A DNA stretch of 64,000 bases from CALZBJ01 sp945619025. Lineage in GTDB: Bacteria > Pseudomonadota > Gammaproteobacteria > Cardiobacteriales > Wohlfahrtiimonadaceae. The DNA is taken from positions 1 through 64,000 of the forward strand of contig CALZBJ010000005.1 of NCBI GenBank assembly GCA_945619025.1, written 5' to 3'. Within the stretch, counting starts at the first letter, position 1, and each line of letters starts with the position of its first letter. This document shows positions 8,654 to 17,059 of the stretch, one piece after another. The translations under genes were made by a program, and so were the position numbers. The notes beneath the pieces were generated by a model. It was not told the origin of the DNA. It ran no database searches and was given only the letters and a program-made list of their open reading frames with translations.

Positions 8654-9352
8654 ATGAATACCATATTAATCGTTGAAGATGAGTTTACTATTCAAGAGAT
8701 GCTGACCACGTATCTTGAGTCCCACGGCTATCGCATAATTTCAGCGTACGATGGGCTTGATGCAGAGGCGCGGATTGAAAACGAATCGATCGATCTTGTG
8801 CTCTTAGATTGGATGTTGCCGAAAAAGTCCGGTTTGACCCTCTTAAAAGAGCTTAAAAGTCATCCGACGCATAAGCAGATTCCGGTCATTATGGTGAGTG
8901 CTAAAGCGGAAGTTGATGATCGGGTCGAAGGGCTTGATGTTGGCGCCGATGATTATCTCACCAAACCCTTTGTCTTAAAAGAGCTGCTATCGCGGGTCAA
9001 AGCGCTGCTTCGCCGGGTGGAAGAGTATCAAGAGGTGGATACCGATCGCGAGATTCTCACCTTTGGCGCGCTCGTGATTGATCTGGCCGCTCACCGCGTT
9101 CTTTATCATGAAGAAGAGCTTGAGATGGGGCGGATGGAATTTAAATTGCTCGCCTTTTTAGCGCAAAACCCGGATCGGGTCTATAGTCGCAGTCAGCTCC
9201 TTGACCATGTCTGGGGCGATGATAATTATGTCGATGAACGCACGGTGGATGTAGCGATTGGACGACTACGTAAGGCGCTCGATAAGAGCGGGGCCGGCAA
9301 ATTAATTCAGACGGTGCGCGGCGCGGGTTACCGGTTCTCGGAGGAAGGCTAG
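8654..9352 (+). CDS. phoB: Phosphate regulon response regulator PhoB
   Basis: This OmpR-family transcription factor switches on phosphate-starvation genes. The 232-residue protein has a receiver domain (VEDE acidic pocket, phospho-acceptor Asp52 in LLDWMLP, Lys in DDYLTKPF) and a C-terminal winged helix (RMEFKLLAFLAQNP, YVDERTVDVAIGRLRKAL). I chose the ATG at 8654 because AAGAGAG precedes it and the MNTILIVEDE start is family-typical. The open frame extends 16 codons upstream, overlapping the Pho box region. phoR follows after 3 bases. Confidence 0.96.
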   Translation: MNTILIVEDEFTIQEMLTTYLESHGYRIISAYDGLDAEARIENESIDLVLLDWMLPKKSGLTLLKELKSHPTHKQIPVIMVSAKAEVDDRVEGLDVGADDYLTKPFVLKELLSRVKALLRRVEEYQEVDTDREILTFGALVIDLAAHRVLYHEEELEMGRMEFKLLAFLAQNPDRVYSRSQLLDHVWGDDNYVDERTVDVAIGRLRKALDKSGAGKLIQTVRGAGYRFSEEG

Positions 9353-9355
9353 CGG

Positions 9356-10669
9356 ATGCTTAGATCGCTGACATTAAAACGAATTTTATTAGAAATAGGT
9401 GGGGTATTGCTTGTGTCAGCCTTGATTGGCTGGGTGAGCGGTGCCTTTTTTTTCGTGCTCTTTTTGGGCATGCTCGGGCTTGCGCTCTGGCACTATCTGC
9501 AATTGCGTAAACTGTCGCACTGGCTTTGGGAAGAAAATCGCCTTTTTCCCCCAGATGGTCGCGGGACGTGGCTCCCGATCTTTCATGGGCTGCATCGCAT
9601 GCGTAAAAAACAGCGGGAAGAGCGTAATCGCCTTGCCGAACGGGTGAGTTATCTTCGCCGCGGCGCGGAAGCGATTCCCGATGCGGTGATGCTGTGCGAT
9701 GCAAAAGGGCGGCTTGAGTGGTGTAATCATCAGGCAGAAACGCTTCTTGGCCTACGCTGGCCACAAGATCAGGAACAGCTGCTCACCAATCTGATTCGCT
9801 ATCCTGAATTTTCCAGCTATCTCAAACTGCGTCAATTTGAGACGCCGCTTAAACTCACCGTCGACGGGCATCTCCATATCGAGTTTCGATTTGTCTATCC
9901 CTATATTGAATATAATCTCTTAATTATCGCGCGAAACATTACTGAAACGGCGAAGCTTGAGCAGATGCGCCAAAACTTCTTTGCCAATGTGAATCATGAA
10001 CTCCGCGTACCGTTAACGGTGATTAAAGGCTATCTTGAGATGCTCGATGATATGGGTGGTCACAGCAGTTTTGAAGAGAAAGCGATCTTGCATATGAGTA
10101 GCCAAGCGGATCGGCTCTATGCGCTGGTACAGCAATTGATGAAGCTCTCGAAGATTGAATCGGCGACAGAGCGGGATAAAATAGGCATAAATCTTAGCCA
10201 GATGGGCGAAACGCTTATCCACGAATGCCCGCACCATGAAGAGTATCCCATTACCAGCCACATTGTTTCAAATCTCTGGATCGAGGGTGATCTTGAGGAG
10301 ATTAAACAGGTGGCCACCAACCTCTTTTACAATGCGATTTTACACAATGAGGTGGGCACGCCGATCCATCTTGCCGTTGAACCCGAGGGGGAATATGAGG
10401 TGCGTTTTAGCGTGACCGATAGCGGCCGCGGCATTGATGAGGCGCATCTTGCTCACCTTACTGAGCGATTTTATCGGGTGTCGGAATCGCGCAAACGGGA
10501 TGCGAAAAATGATGGCGGGAGCGGGCTTGGGCTTGCGATCGTTAAACATGCGCTTCAAAATCACGGCTCAGAACTTGAGGTTGAAAGTACGCTGGGCAGA
10601 GGCTCGACCTTTAGTTTTGTGATGAAATCGATCGACCCACCGGCAATCAGCAAAAAAGAGACCCGTTAA
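9356..10669 (+). CDS. phoR: Phosphate regulon sensor kinase PhoR
   Basis: This membrane histidine kinase pairs with PhoB and responds to phosphate flux through PstSCAB-PhoU. The 437-residue protein has two N-terminal hydrophobic segments (residues 11-45), a basic linker, a PAS domain (about 100-195, IPDAVMLCDAKGRLEWCN), a dimerisation/phospho-acceptor domain with His214 (NHELRVPLTVIKGYLEML) and an ATPase domain (DSGRGI, GSGLGLAIVKHAL). Like other PhoR proteins it has almost no periplasmic domain. It overlaps no neighbour and is cotranscribed with phoB. Confidence 0.95.
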   Translation: MLRSLTLKRILLEIGGVLLVSALIGWVSGAFFFVLFLGMLGLALWHYLQLRKLSHWLWEENRLFPPDGRGTWLPIFHGLHRMRKKQREERNRLAERVSYLRRGAEAIPDAVMLCDAKGRLEWCNHQAETLLGLRWPQDQEQLLTNLIRYPEFSSYLKLRQFETPLKLTVDGHLHIEFRFVYPYIEYNLLIIARNITETAKLEQMRQNFFANVNHELRVPLTVIKGYLEMLDDMGGHSSFEEKAILHMSSQADRLYALVQQLMKLSKIESATERDKIGINLSQMGETLIHECPHHEEYPITSHIVSNLWIEGDLEEIKQVATNLFYNAILHNEVGTPIHLAVEPEGEYEVRFSVTDSGRGIDEAHLAHLTERFYRVSESRKRDAKNDGGSGLGLAIVKHALQNHGSELEVESTLGRGSTFSFVMKSIDPPAISKKETR

Positions 10670-10855
10670 GATCGGCATCCTCCATAATCGATCTTTAAAA
10701 TCAGCGAGATGATCAGAATCAAAAAAGACTATCTTTTTGGTCAAACTTCCGCTAGAATCATTCGCTTTGCCTAAATAGACCGCGCTTTTTTGCAGGAAAA
10801 CCTTAGAAAAATCCTGTTAAAAAGTGAAAAGTATTTGGTTTTTTAAATTAAGTGC

Positions 10856-10867
10856 GCTATATATAGC
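10856..10867. promoter_or_regulatory. Perfect 12-base palindrome upstream of the TAXI-TRAP operon
   Basis: GCTATATATAGC lies 95 bases before the binding-protein gene, followed by near repeats (AGCATG, AGCATGC). It could be an operator or part of an AT-rich promoter. The surrounding 10670-10961 gap holds no convincing gene. Confidence 0.3.
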
Positions 10868-10961
10868 ATGTAGCATGCAACTAAAAATAGAAACGATTTA
10901 AATAACGTAAAAATAACCGATTTAGACAAAATTATAAGAACAATTAACGTGGGAGGATGTT

Positions 10962-11954
10962 ATGAACGTATCTTTAATTAAACGCGGGCTTATGTCATTG
11001 GTAATGGCAGGCGTATTAGCAGCGTGTTCGCAGGATGATCAAACAAGCGCAAGCACAGGCCCTGTGGCAGACGATAAACTGGAAACGCGCTTTGTGACCA
11101 TTGCAACGGGCGGCTCATCAGGCCCCTATAATATTATCGGCACCACTTTAAGCCAGATCTATTCAAAAACCTATGGAGCGAACTCCAAATCGCAAACCAC
11201 GGGCGCATCGATCCAAAACATCAACTTAGTCCATCAAGGTAAAGCGGAGATGGCACTTGTGATGAGTGATGCACTGAGCCAAGCGATGGAAGGCACCGGA
11301 CCATTCCCGAACAAGATTGAAAACGTCGAGCAGATGGCAGCGCTCTATTCAAACTACGTTCAGATTGTTACCTCAAAATCATCGGGCATTAAGACGATGG
11401 CGGACCTTCGCGGAAAACGCGTTGCGGTGGGTGACTTAAACTCAGGAACAGAGATGAATGCGCGTGCACTTTTAAAAGGGCATGGCATTACTTATGATGA
11501 TATGAAAGTCGATTACCTTGGCTTTGCCGAAGCGGTTGATGCGCTTCGCGGCGGTAAAATTGATGCGGCGATCTTAACAAGCGGTATGCCGAATGCGTCG
11601 ATCATGGAATTGCAACAAGGCTATGATCTTCAATTGGTTGAAATCAGCACCGATAAAGTGAACGAAATCGCGAAAGATCAGTTCTATTTTATCTCAGCGA
11701 CCATTCCAAAAGGCACCTACGGTAACCCAGACGATATCCCAACGGCAGCGATTGTGAACGCACTTGTGGTTCGTTCGGATCTAAGCGAGGCGGATGTCTA
11801 TAAGCTTACCAAAACCTTCTTTGAGAATTTGGAGCCGTTAGCGAACGCGCACCAAGCGGCCAAAGCGATCTCATTTGAGAATGCGCAAAAAGGCTTAGTC
11901 GCGCCGCTCCATCCGGGTGCAAAAAAGTACTACGATGAGCAGGCTGCAAAATAA
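10962..11954 (+). CDS. TAXI family TRAP transporter substrate-binding lipoprotein
   Basis: This periplasmic binding protein captures an unknown substrate for the TRAP permease encoded two genes on. The 330-residue protein has a lipoprotein signal (MSLVMAGVLAACSQ; lipobox LAAC) and the TAXI-domain motif ATGGSSGPYNIIGTTLSQI at its N-terminus, the glycine-rich segment from which this family is recognised. GGGAGGA precedes the ATG. Its last bases overlap the DUF1850 gene. TAXI proteins often bind glutamate or other small acids; nothing here identifies the ligand. Confidence 0.9.
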   Translation: MNVSLIKRGLMSLVMAGVLAACSQDDQTSASTGPVADDKLETRFVTIATGGSSGPYNIIGTTLSQIYSKTYGANSKSQTTGASIQNINLVHQGKAEMALVMSDALSQAMEGTGPFPNKIENVEQMAALYSNYVQIVTSKSSGIKTMADLRGKRVAVGDLNSGTEMNARALLKGHGITYDDMKVDYLGFAEAVDALRGGKIDAAILTSGMPNASIMELQQGYDLQLVEISTDKVNEIAKDQFYFISATIPKGTYGNPDDIPTAAIVNALVVRSDLSEADVYKLTKTFFENLEPLANAHQAAKAISFENAQKGLVAPLHPGAKKYYDEQAAK

Positions 11955-12480
11955 AGGAAGTAAACGTTTTTTAACTCTCGGGGTGGCGCTCAGCGCTGCC
12001 CTTGTTAGCAGCTTGGTTAGCTTGATAGGGCTTACCTTTATTAGCCACCATTTTCTTACAAAACAGGTAACACTCGTCGAATATGGCGGGAAATCGTGCA
12101 TCATTGCACCGCCTGATTTTGCCCTTTATTGGATTCATTCCGTCGATGGGACTCCATGGATTGAATATTACACGCGCCACGAGGATCACTTCATCTTAAC
12201 GGAAACGAAGTTTAAAAATTTTGGCGCAGGGGTCCCACATTACGGAACAGTGATTCAAAGTACCGATGGCATGATTACCTATCGGCTCGATCAACGCGTG
12301 CCTGAAATTAATTGGGTGGCAGATCGTGCGGTAGAGTCGAGCCTTCTGTTTGCGGGTGGAACGCGCTGGCATCTCTACAAAGAGATTGACCCTTTCACGC
12401 TAATCACCTTTCGCGCAACCACTTTGAATGGCTGGCAACGATTTTTAAAGAGGAATTGTTATGAGTCACACTCAGACTAA
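11935..12480 (+). CDS. DUF1850 domain protein of a TAXI-TRAP operon
   Basis: A 181-residue protein with one N-terminal transmembrane helix (LGVALSAALVSSLVSLIGLTF) and a small outer domain carrying IHSVDGTPWIEYY and the tail segment GTRWHLYKEIDPF. This resembles DUF1850 proteins, which sit between the binding protein and fused permease of TAXI-type TRAP systems. Function is unknown; an accessory role in transport is inferred from conserved position. The ATG at 11935 lies inside the end of the preceding gene, and its own end overlaps the permease start by 20 bases. Confidence 0.75.
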   Translation: MSRLQNKGSKRFLTLGVALSAALVSSLVSLIGLTFISHHFLTKQVTLVEYGGKSCIIAPPDFALYWIHSVDGTPWIEYYTRHEDHFILTETKFKNFGAGVPHYGTVIQSTDGMITYRLDQRVPEINWVADRAVESSLLFAGGTRWHLYKEIDPFTLITFRATTLNGWQRFLKRNCYESHSD

Positions 12481-14470
12481 ACAGCACGATGAATCGACGC
12501 TCGATGCGGATAAAATTTTAGAAAAATTCGATCGAGAATCGGTGGTAAGACAGCCCCAAAATGCCTATTTACGCCATTTTATTACGCTGTTTGCCGTCTT
12601 TTATTCATTATTTCATCTCTACACGACCTATAAGCCGATGCCGGAGCTTTTGTATCGCGCAACGCACGTCGCGGTAGGGATTGCCCTTGTTTTCCTAATC
12701 TATCCAACCCATAAAAAGCAGCGCCGTGATGGGGTCGCTTGGTACGATTGGGTGTTAGTCGCGCTCTCATTTGTCTCGCTTGGATATCTATTTAAAGAAT
12801 ATAATGCGCTTGCAACGGTACGCGGCGGAATTGCTAATAATGCCGATATTGTGATGTCGATGATTACCATTGCGCTGGTGATGGAAGCGGCGCGTCGAGT
12901 GATGGGTCTGATTTTACCGACGCTTGCGGCAATTTTTCTGATCTTTCCATTTATCAGTCACCTTAATTTTATGCCACGGGTCCTTGCGACGCGTCCGTTT
13001 GATCTAAATGATATTTTCGGCCATATGTTTATCACGACCGAAGGACTCTATTCGTCAGCGGTTGGGGCATCGGTCTCGTTTATCTTCCTCTTTATTCTCT
13101 TTGGCGCGTTTTTAAATAAATCGGGCATGGGGCAACTCTTTAACGATTTAGCACTTGCGCTTGCCGGCCATAAACAGGGCGGCCCTGCGAAAGTAGCGGT
13201 TGTGGCAAGTGGATTTATGGGAAGCATTAATGGATCAGCGGTTGGAAACGTTGTAGGAACGGGGGTTTTCACCATTCCAATGATGAAGCGTGTGGGCTAT
13301 AGCCCCAACTTTGCCGGCGCTGTGGAAGCGAGTGCCTCGGTGGGTGGGCAAATTTTGCCGCCGATCATGGGAGCAAGTGCCTTTATCATGGCAGAAACCA
13401 CCGGTATTTCCTATGGAACGATCGCTTTAGCGGCACTTTTCCCTGCGCTTTTATACTATTTAGGCGTGATTGCGCAAGTGCATTTCCGCGCCGGAAAAGA
13501 TAATCTTAAAGGGATTCCCAAAGCGGATCTTCCGCGGGTGAAAGAGGTGCTAAAAGAGCGTGGTCATTTGATGATTCCGATCTTTGCGCTGGTCTATTTC
13601 TTAGCCAATAACCTTCCCATTAGTTACGCGGCATTTTATACCATCGGGATCGCCATTGTGGTGAGCCAATTCCGTAAAGCAACGCGGATGACCTTTAAAG
13701 ATATCTTTGATGCCCTTGAAGATGGGGCACGTCAATCGCTCTCTGTGATGGCCGCGTGTGCGGTGATTGGAGTGGTGATCGGGTCACTTAGCTTAACCTC
13801 AGCGGCAACCGAGTTGATCGGATCAATTACCGGAACGGGCGAAGGCATGCTCTTCTTAACGCTCTTTTTAACCATGATCGCATCGATGATTTTAGGAATG
13901 GGCCTTCCGTCGATTCCGGCGTATATCATTACTGCAACGATTGCAGCGCCTGCGCTCGCAAATATCGGAATTCCAACGTTAGTTGCGCATCTCTTTGTAT
14001 TTTATTTTGGACTCTTTGCCAATATTACGCCTCCTGTGGCACTTGCCTCTTTTGCTGGGGCAGGCATTGCAGGCGGTCATCCGATGCGTACCGGTTGGCA
14101 GTCGCTTAAATTGTCGATGGCAGGGTTTATCGTGCCCTTTATGTTTGTCTATAATCCGGCGATGCTCTTTATCGATGTGACCGGTTTACCGATGAACGCC
14201 ACGGAATTCCCCGCGCCACCGCTTCTCGATATGCTTAGCATCACAGTGACTTCAATTATTGGTATTATTGCCCTAAGCGCGGCGGTAGAAGGCTACTTTA
14301 AAGCGGGATTGAGCGGTATCGGACGCATTATTTTAGCGGGCGGTGCATTAATGCTGATTGTCCCTGAAATGATGACCGATATTATCGGCCTTGTGATCGT
14401 GGGAACAGTGCTCGTTATCAATATGAAGCGCGTGCCGTTTAAGCTTCTTAATAAGGTGACAACGCTCTAA
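12461..14470 (+). CDS. TRAP transporter fused permease (4TM + 12TM)
   Basis: This inner-membrane permease of a TRAP system is driven by an ion gradient. The 669-residue protein joins the small DctQ-like part (hydrophobic segments up to about residue 160) to a large DctM-like part (from about 190 on), the arrangement usual for TAXI systems. Typical DctM features are GAFLNKSGMGQLFNDLALAL, MGSINGSAVGNVVGTG, EASASVGGQILPPIMGA and LGMGLPSIPAYI. AGAGGAA precedes the ATG. It is the last gene of the operon and ends before a strong terminator. Confidence 0.93.
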   Translation: MSHTQTKQHDESTLDADKILEKFDRESVVRQPQNAYLRHFITLFAVFYSLFHLYTTYKPMPELLYRATHVAVGIALVFLIYPTHKKQRRDGVAWYDWVLVALSFVSLGYLFKEYNALATVRGGIANNADIVMSMITIALVMEAARRVMGLILPTLAAIFLIFPFISHLNFMPRVLATRPFDLNDIFGHMFITTEGLYSSAVGASVSFIFLFILFGAFLNKSGMGQLFNDLALALAGHKQGGPAKVAVVASGFMGSINGSAVGNVVGTGVFTIPMMKRVGYSPNFAGAVEASASVGGQILPPIMGASAFIMAETTGISYGTIALAALFPALLYYLGVIAQVHFRAGKDNLKGIPKADLPRVKEVLKERGHLMIPIFALVYFLANNLPISYAAFYTIGIAIVVSQFRKATRMTFKDIFDALEDGARQSLSVMAACAVIGVVIGSLSLTSAATELIGSITGTGEGMLFLTLFLTMIASMILGMGLPSIPAYIITATIAAPALANIGIPTLVAHLFVFYFGLFANITPPVALASFAGAGIAGGHPMRTGWQSLKLSMAGFIVPFMFVYNPAMLFIDVTGLPMNATEFPAPPLLDMLSITVTSIIGIIALSAAVEGYFKAGLSGIGRIILAGGALMLIVPEMMTDIIGLVIVGTVLVINMKRVPFKLLNKVTTL

Positions 14471-14498
14471 TTCAACGCTTGTCTAATACCTGATACTG

Positions 14499-14552
14499 AA
14501 AGCCCCTCACGGACTGTTTGGATGAAACCGAACGAGCTGTGAGGGGCTTTTT
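14499..14552 (+). terminator. Rho-independent terminator after the TRAP operon
   Basis: A 12-base perfect stem, AAAGCCCCTCAC (14499-14510) with GTGAGGGGCTTT (14539-14550), encloses a 28-base loop and continues into a T-run. It stands between convergent genes and may also slow transcripts coming from the hydrolase gene on the minus strand, though that side has a shorter T-run. Confidence 0.85.
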
Positions 14553-14585
14553 ATGGTCTGTTATATCTTGGTTATATCGTGATGG

Positions 14586-15743
14586 CTACGTTAAAAAATG
14601 GGGAATCCAACGCTCGATAATCGCTTTATGGAATTGATTAAAGGTGTCGCCCGGTTGTTGGGCGAGGGCAAAATCAAGATCGGGGGTTTCCACTTCAGTT
14701 TTAATACCAGAGAGCGCTTCAATCGCCGCGAGTCCGCAAAAGGGAACGTAGCTTTCAGAGTAACCGCCTTCGTGCGTCATCACGAGTTTTCCACCGCAGA
14801 CTTTTTCCGCCGTCTCTTTGACAAGTGCCGTCATTGCGCGATAGCTATCTGAGTGGAGCATCATACGCCCAAGCGGATCTAACGTATTCGCATCAAAGCC
14901 GGAGGCGATAATAATCATCTCAGGCTTAAACGCTTCAATGGCGGGAAGGGCGATCGTTTTGAGTGCATGGAGATAGATCTCATGGCCACTTCCGGGCAGG
15001 AGCGAGAGGTTGATGTTATAGCCAAGGCCTTTCCCTTCACCGCGAGCATCAATCGAGCTCATCGCTTCGGAGTTTGGAAGCAGCGCATCATTGGGGAAAT
15101 TATTTTCCTGATGGAGCGAAATGGTGAGCACATCATCCCGATCGTAGAAAATATCTTGCTGACCGTTTCCATGATGAACATCCCAATCGATAATGGCAAC
15201 GCGCGATAATCCGTGATGCTTTTTTACATATTCAATGGCGATCGCGATGTTATTGAGATAGCAAAAGCCCATTGCTTGGTTTTTCGTGGCGTGATGCCCA
15301 GGCGGGCGCGAAAGCGAATACGCATTTTGATAGCGCCCAAGATAGACATCTTCCACCGCGCGTTTGGCTAACCCCGCGGAGACGAGTGCGATATCGTACG
15401 TTTGCACCCCGACCGGCGTATCGACATCATAGGGCGCATCGAGCGTACCACCACCTCGGTCACTTACCGCTTTAAGATGGGTTAAATAATCGACATCGTG
15501 GACAAGTGCCGCATCCTCAAAGGTGATGGGGCGTGCCGAATGGAGGGCTAATTGACGCAGTAATCCCGAACGGTCCAAAAGATTGCGCAAACGGCGTTTA
15601 CTCTCCGGGGATTCCGCATGGGCCGAACCTGCCGGCGGCTCAACCCAGCCTCCCACGGGAAATTCTAAAATATATTGACCGGCTGAGTGCCAAAAGGTGC
15701 GCTCATCGGTGTAAAAGGCGGTTTTTTGGGTGTGATGATTCAT
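14586..15743 (-). CDS. Histone deacetylase family / acetylpolyamine amidohydrolase-like hydrolase
   Basis: A zinc amidohydrolase of the arginase/deacetylase fold, expected to remove acetyl groups from polyamines or protein lysines. The 385-residue protein shows the class-II-like core: RPPGHHA (His150, His151), IIDWDVHHGNG with metal ligands Asp186/Asp188/His190, a later ASGFDA aspartate, and THEGGYSESYVPF near the C-terminus. GGAGTTATGG precedes the ATG. Bacterial members act on acetylpolyamines or unknown substrates. A TetR-family gene lies upstream on the same strand, 137 bases away, and could be linked. The substrate is not determined. Confidence 0.9.
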   Translation of the reverse strand: MNHHTQKTAFYTDERTFWHSAGQYILEFPVGGWVEPPAGSAHAESPESKRRLRNLLDRSGLLRQLALHSARPITFEDAALVHDVDYLTHLKAVSDRGGGTLDAPYDVDTPVGVQTYDIALVSAGLAKRAVEDVYLGRYQNAYSLSRPPGHHATKNQAMGFCYLNNIAIAIEYVKKHHGLSRVAIIDWDVHHGNGQQDIFYDRDDVLTISLHQENNFPNDALLPNSEAMSSIDARGEGKGLGYNINLSLLPGSGHEIYLHALKTIALPAIEAFKPEMIIIASGFDANTLDPLGRMMLHSDSYRAMTALVKETAEKVCGGKLVMTHEGGYSESYVPFCGLAAIEALSGIKTEVETPDLDFALAQQPGDTFNQFHKAIIERWIPHFLT

Positions 15744-15880
15744 CCATAACTCCTACAATTCCATGGCCGATTATCATAATTATGGCCATATGGTGAAGGC
15801 GCATTCTATGCACGCGCTTAAAGGTTCGCACTGTATCAGATTTTGGTGTTTCGGGGGAGTTAATTTGATGAACGAATCGC

Positions 15881-16579
15881 TTAATCTTCTGTCAATGACC
15901 AACTCGGAAGAGGGCGATTTAAATCTCGTAAAATCGCATCAATTGCCCCAAAGGTGGTGAGCTTCATATGACGGATAATCTCCTTTTGCTCGGCCCGTGC
16001 ATTATAAAGGGTCGGATAGATTTCACCCGCGACGGAGTGATCCATAATGAGATACATAATGTTGGGCGCGCTTAGATTAAAAATGATCCGATCGATACTG
16101 TGATGATCCTCTGAAAGTCCGCTGTAATCGGCAACAATGCGACGGGTAATCTCAATTTTAGGGCTGACGCGATTGGCCATCACATCGTGCATCACCTCGT
16201 CAAATTCAGGCGAGGGGAGAATCGATTCCCGAATAAAAATTCTAAAAAATCGCGGGTTACAGAGCGCACGCACCACGAAACTTTCAATAATGGCGGAGAG
16301 TTTTTCAAAGGGGCTCATGGCGCTTTTATCGATCTCGATTAAGACTTTCGTTTCGATCAAAAGCTCATGGGAGCGATAGAGGAGCGCTTTATAGAGTCCT
16401 GATTTTCCGCCAAAATGGTAATTGATGGAAGCAGTATTGACGCCGGCGGCTTCGCAAATTTCCTTGCTTGTGGTGCGATCAAAGCCTTTTTCGGCAAAAA
16501 TTAAGCTCGCCACATCTAAGATATGTTCTTTTGTGGCATCGCCATCAGCGCGCGTAGCGGGCGCGGTGCATTCAACCAT
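15881..16579 (-). CDS. TetR/AcrR family regulator, CecR (YbiH)-like
   Basis: A 232-residue transcription factor. Residues 15-62 form the TetR helix-turn-helix (ILDVASLIFAEKGFDRTTSK, then VNTASINYHFGGKSGLYKAL). The C-terminal part resembles the ligand domain of CecR/YbiH regulators (former DUF1956). GGAGAGACGATC precedes the ATG. E. coli CecR controls membrane-transport genes linked to drug sensitivity. Here the likely targets are itself and the small gene divergent from it, because an 18-base dyad lies between them. The effector is unknown. Confidence 0.85.
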   Translation of the reverse strand: MVECTAPATRADGDATKEHILDVASLIFAEKGFDRTTSKEICEAAGVNTASINYHFGGKSGLYKALLYRSHELLIETKVLIEIDKSAMSPFEKLSAIIESFVVRALCNPRFFRIFIRESILPSPEFDEVMHDVMANRVSPKIEITRRIVADYSGLSEDHHSIDRIIFNLSAPNIMYLIMDHSVAGEIYPTLYNARAEQKEIIRHMKLTTFGAIDAILRDLNRPLPSWSLTED

Positions 16580-16641
16580 GATCGTCTCTCCAAGTGTGAT
16601 GATATGAGTGGCTGTATTTTATCAGCTTTTATCTTTCCTGC

Positions 16642-16669
16642 TTGACAGCGGATCGATTTTGCTTAAAAT
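16642..16669 (+). promoter_or_regulatory. Strong sigma-70 promoter for the 63-residue small gene
   Basis: TTGACA (16642-16647) is followed after 16 bases by TAAAAT (16664-16669). Transcription would begin near 16676, just before the dyad at 16682 and about 50 bases before the small gene's ATG. Confidence 0.65.
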
Positions 16670-16681
16670 AGGTCGCCTTAG

Positions 16682-16699
16682 TTTAAATTCAAATTTAAA
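16682..16699. promoter_or_regulatory. 18-base dyad, candidate TetR-family operator
   Basis: TTTAAATT-CA-AATTTAAA has perfect 8-base arms. It lies directly downstream of the TTGACA/TAAAAT promoter, the position of a repressor site, and in the gap divergent from the TetR gene. Binding by that regulator is inferred. Confidence 0.5.
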
Positions 16700-16727
16700 T
16701 TAGAGCCAATAATGGAAGAAGGTGGTA

Positions 16728-16919
16728 ATGAGTAAGAAGGGAGATGAGCTCCGTGAGCATGATCGATTGAGCTGGATTGAGCAGATGCTCTATCCGATGG
16801 AATCAGCAGTTGTTATGGCGCCGATTATGCAAGAGATGGTGGATCGAAATCGGGTGATCTCGGGGCAAGATCAAAGTGATATCGGCCTCGAAACGACCCC
16901 CCAAAAAAACCCGAAATAA
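16728..16919 (+). CDS. Small protein of unknown function (63 residues)
   Basis: I do not recognise this protein. It is 63 residues, charged at both ends with no signal peptide or clear membrane segment. The central part (LSWIEQMLYPMESAVVMAPIMQEMV) could form an amphipathic helix with many methionines, and the tail is polar (TTPQKNPK). The gene looks real: GGAAGAAGG sits five bases before the ATG, a near-consensus promoter lies upstream with an operator-like dyad, and a hairpin follows. It is divergent from the TetR gene, so it may be that regulator's target. Confidence 0.6.
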   Translation: MSKKGDELREHDRLSWIEQMLYPMESAVVMAPIMQEMVDRNRVISGQDQSDIGLETTPQKNPK

Positions 16920-16927
16920 AAGCAGAA

Positions 16928-16988
16928 ATCGCTCCGGCCCGCCACCGATCTCATAACGGCTAACCTTGAGCGATGCGGGGCTTTTTAT
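16928..16988 (+). terminator. Possible terminator after the small gene
   Basis: ATCGCTC (16928-16934) pairs with GAGCGAT (16968-16974) across a long loop, followed by GCGGGGCTTTTTATT. The stem is short and the loop long, so this is a modest candidate. It would separate the small gene from ribF. Confidence 0.4.
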
Positions 16989-17059
16989 TGTTGAATATCG
17001 AGCTAAATGATAAGATACTCATTCGATAAAAGAGGTATAGAACGAAAAGGATTAGCTCG

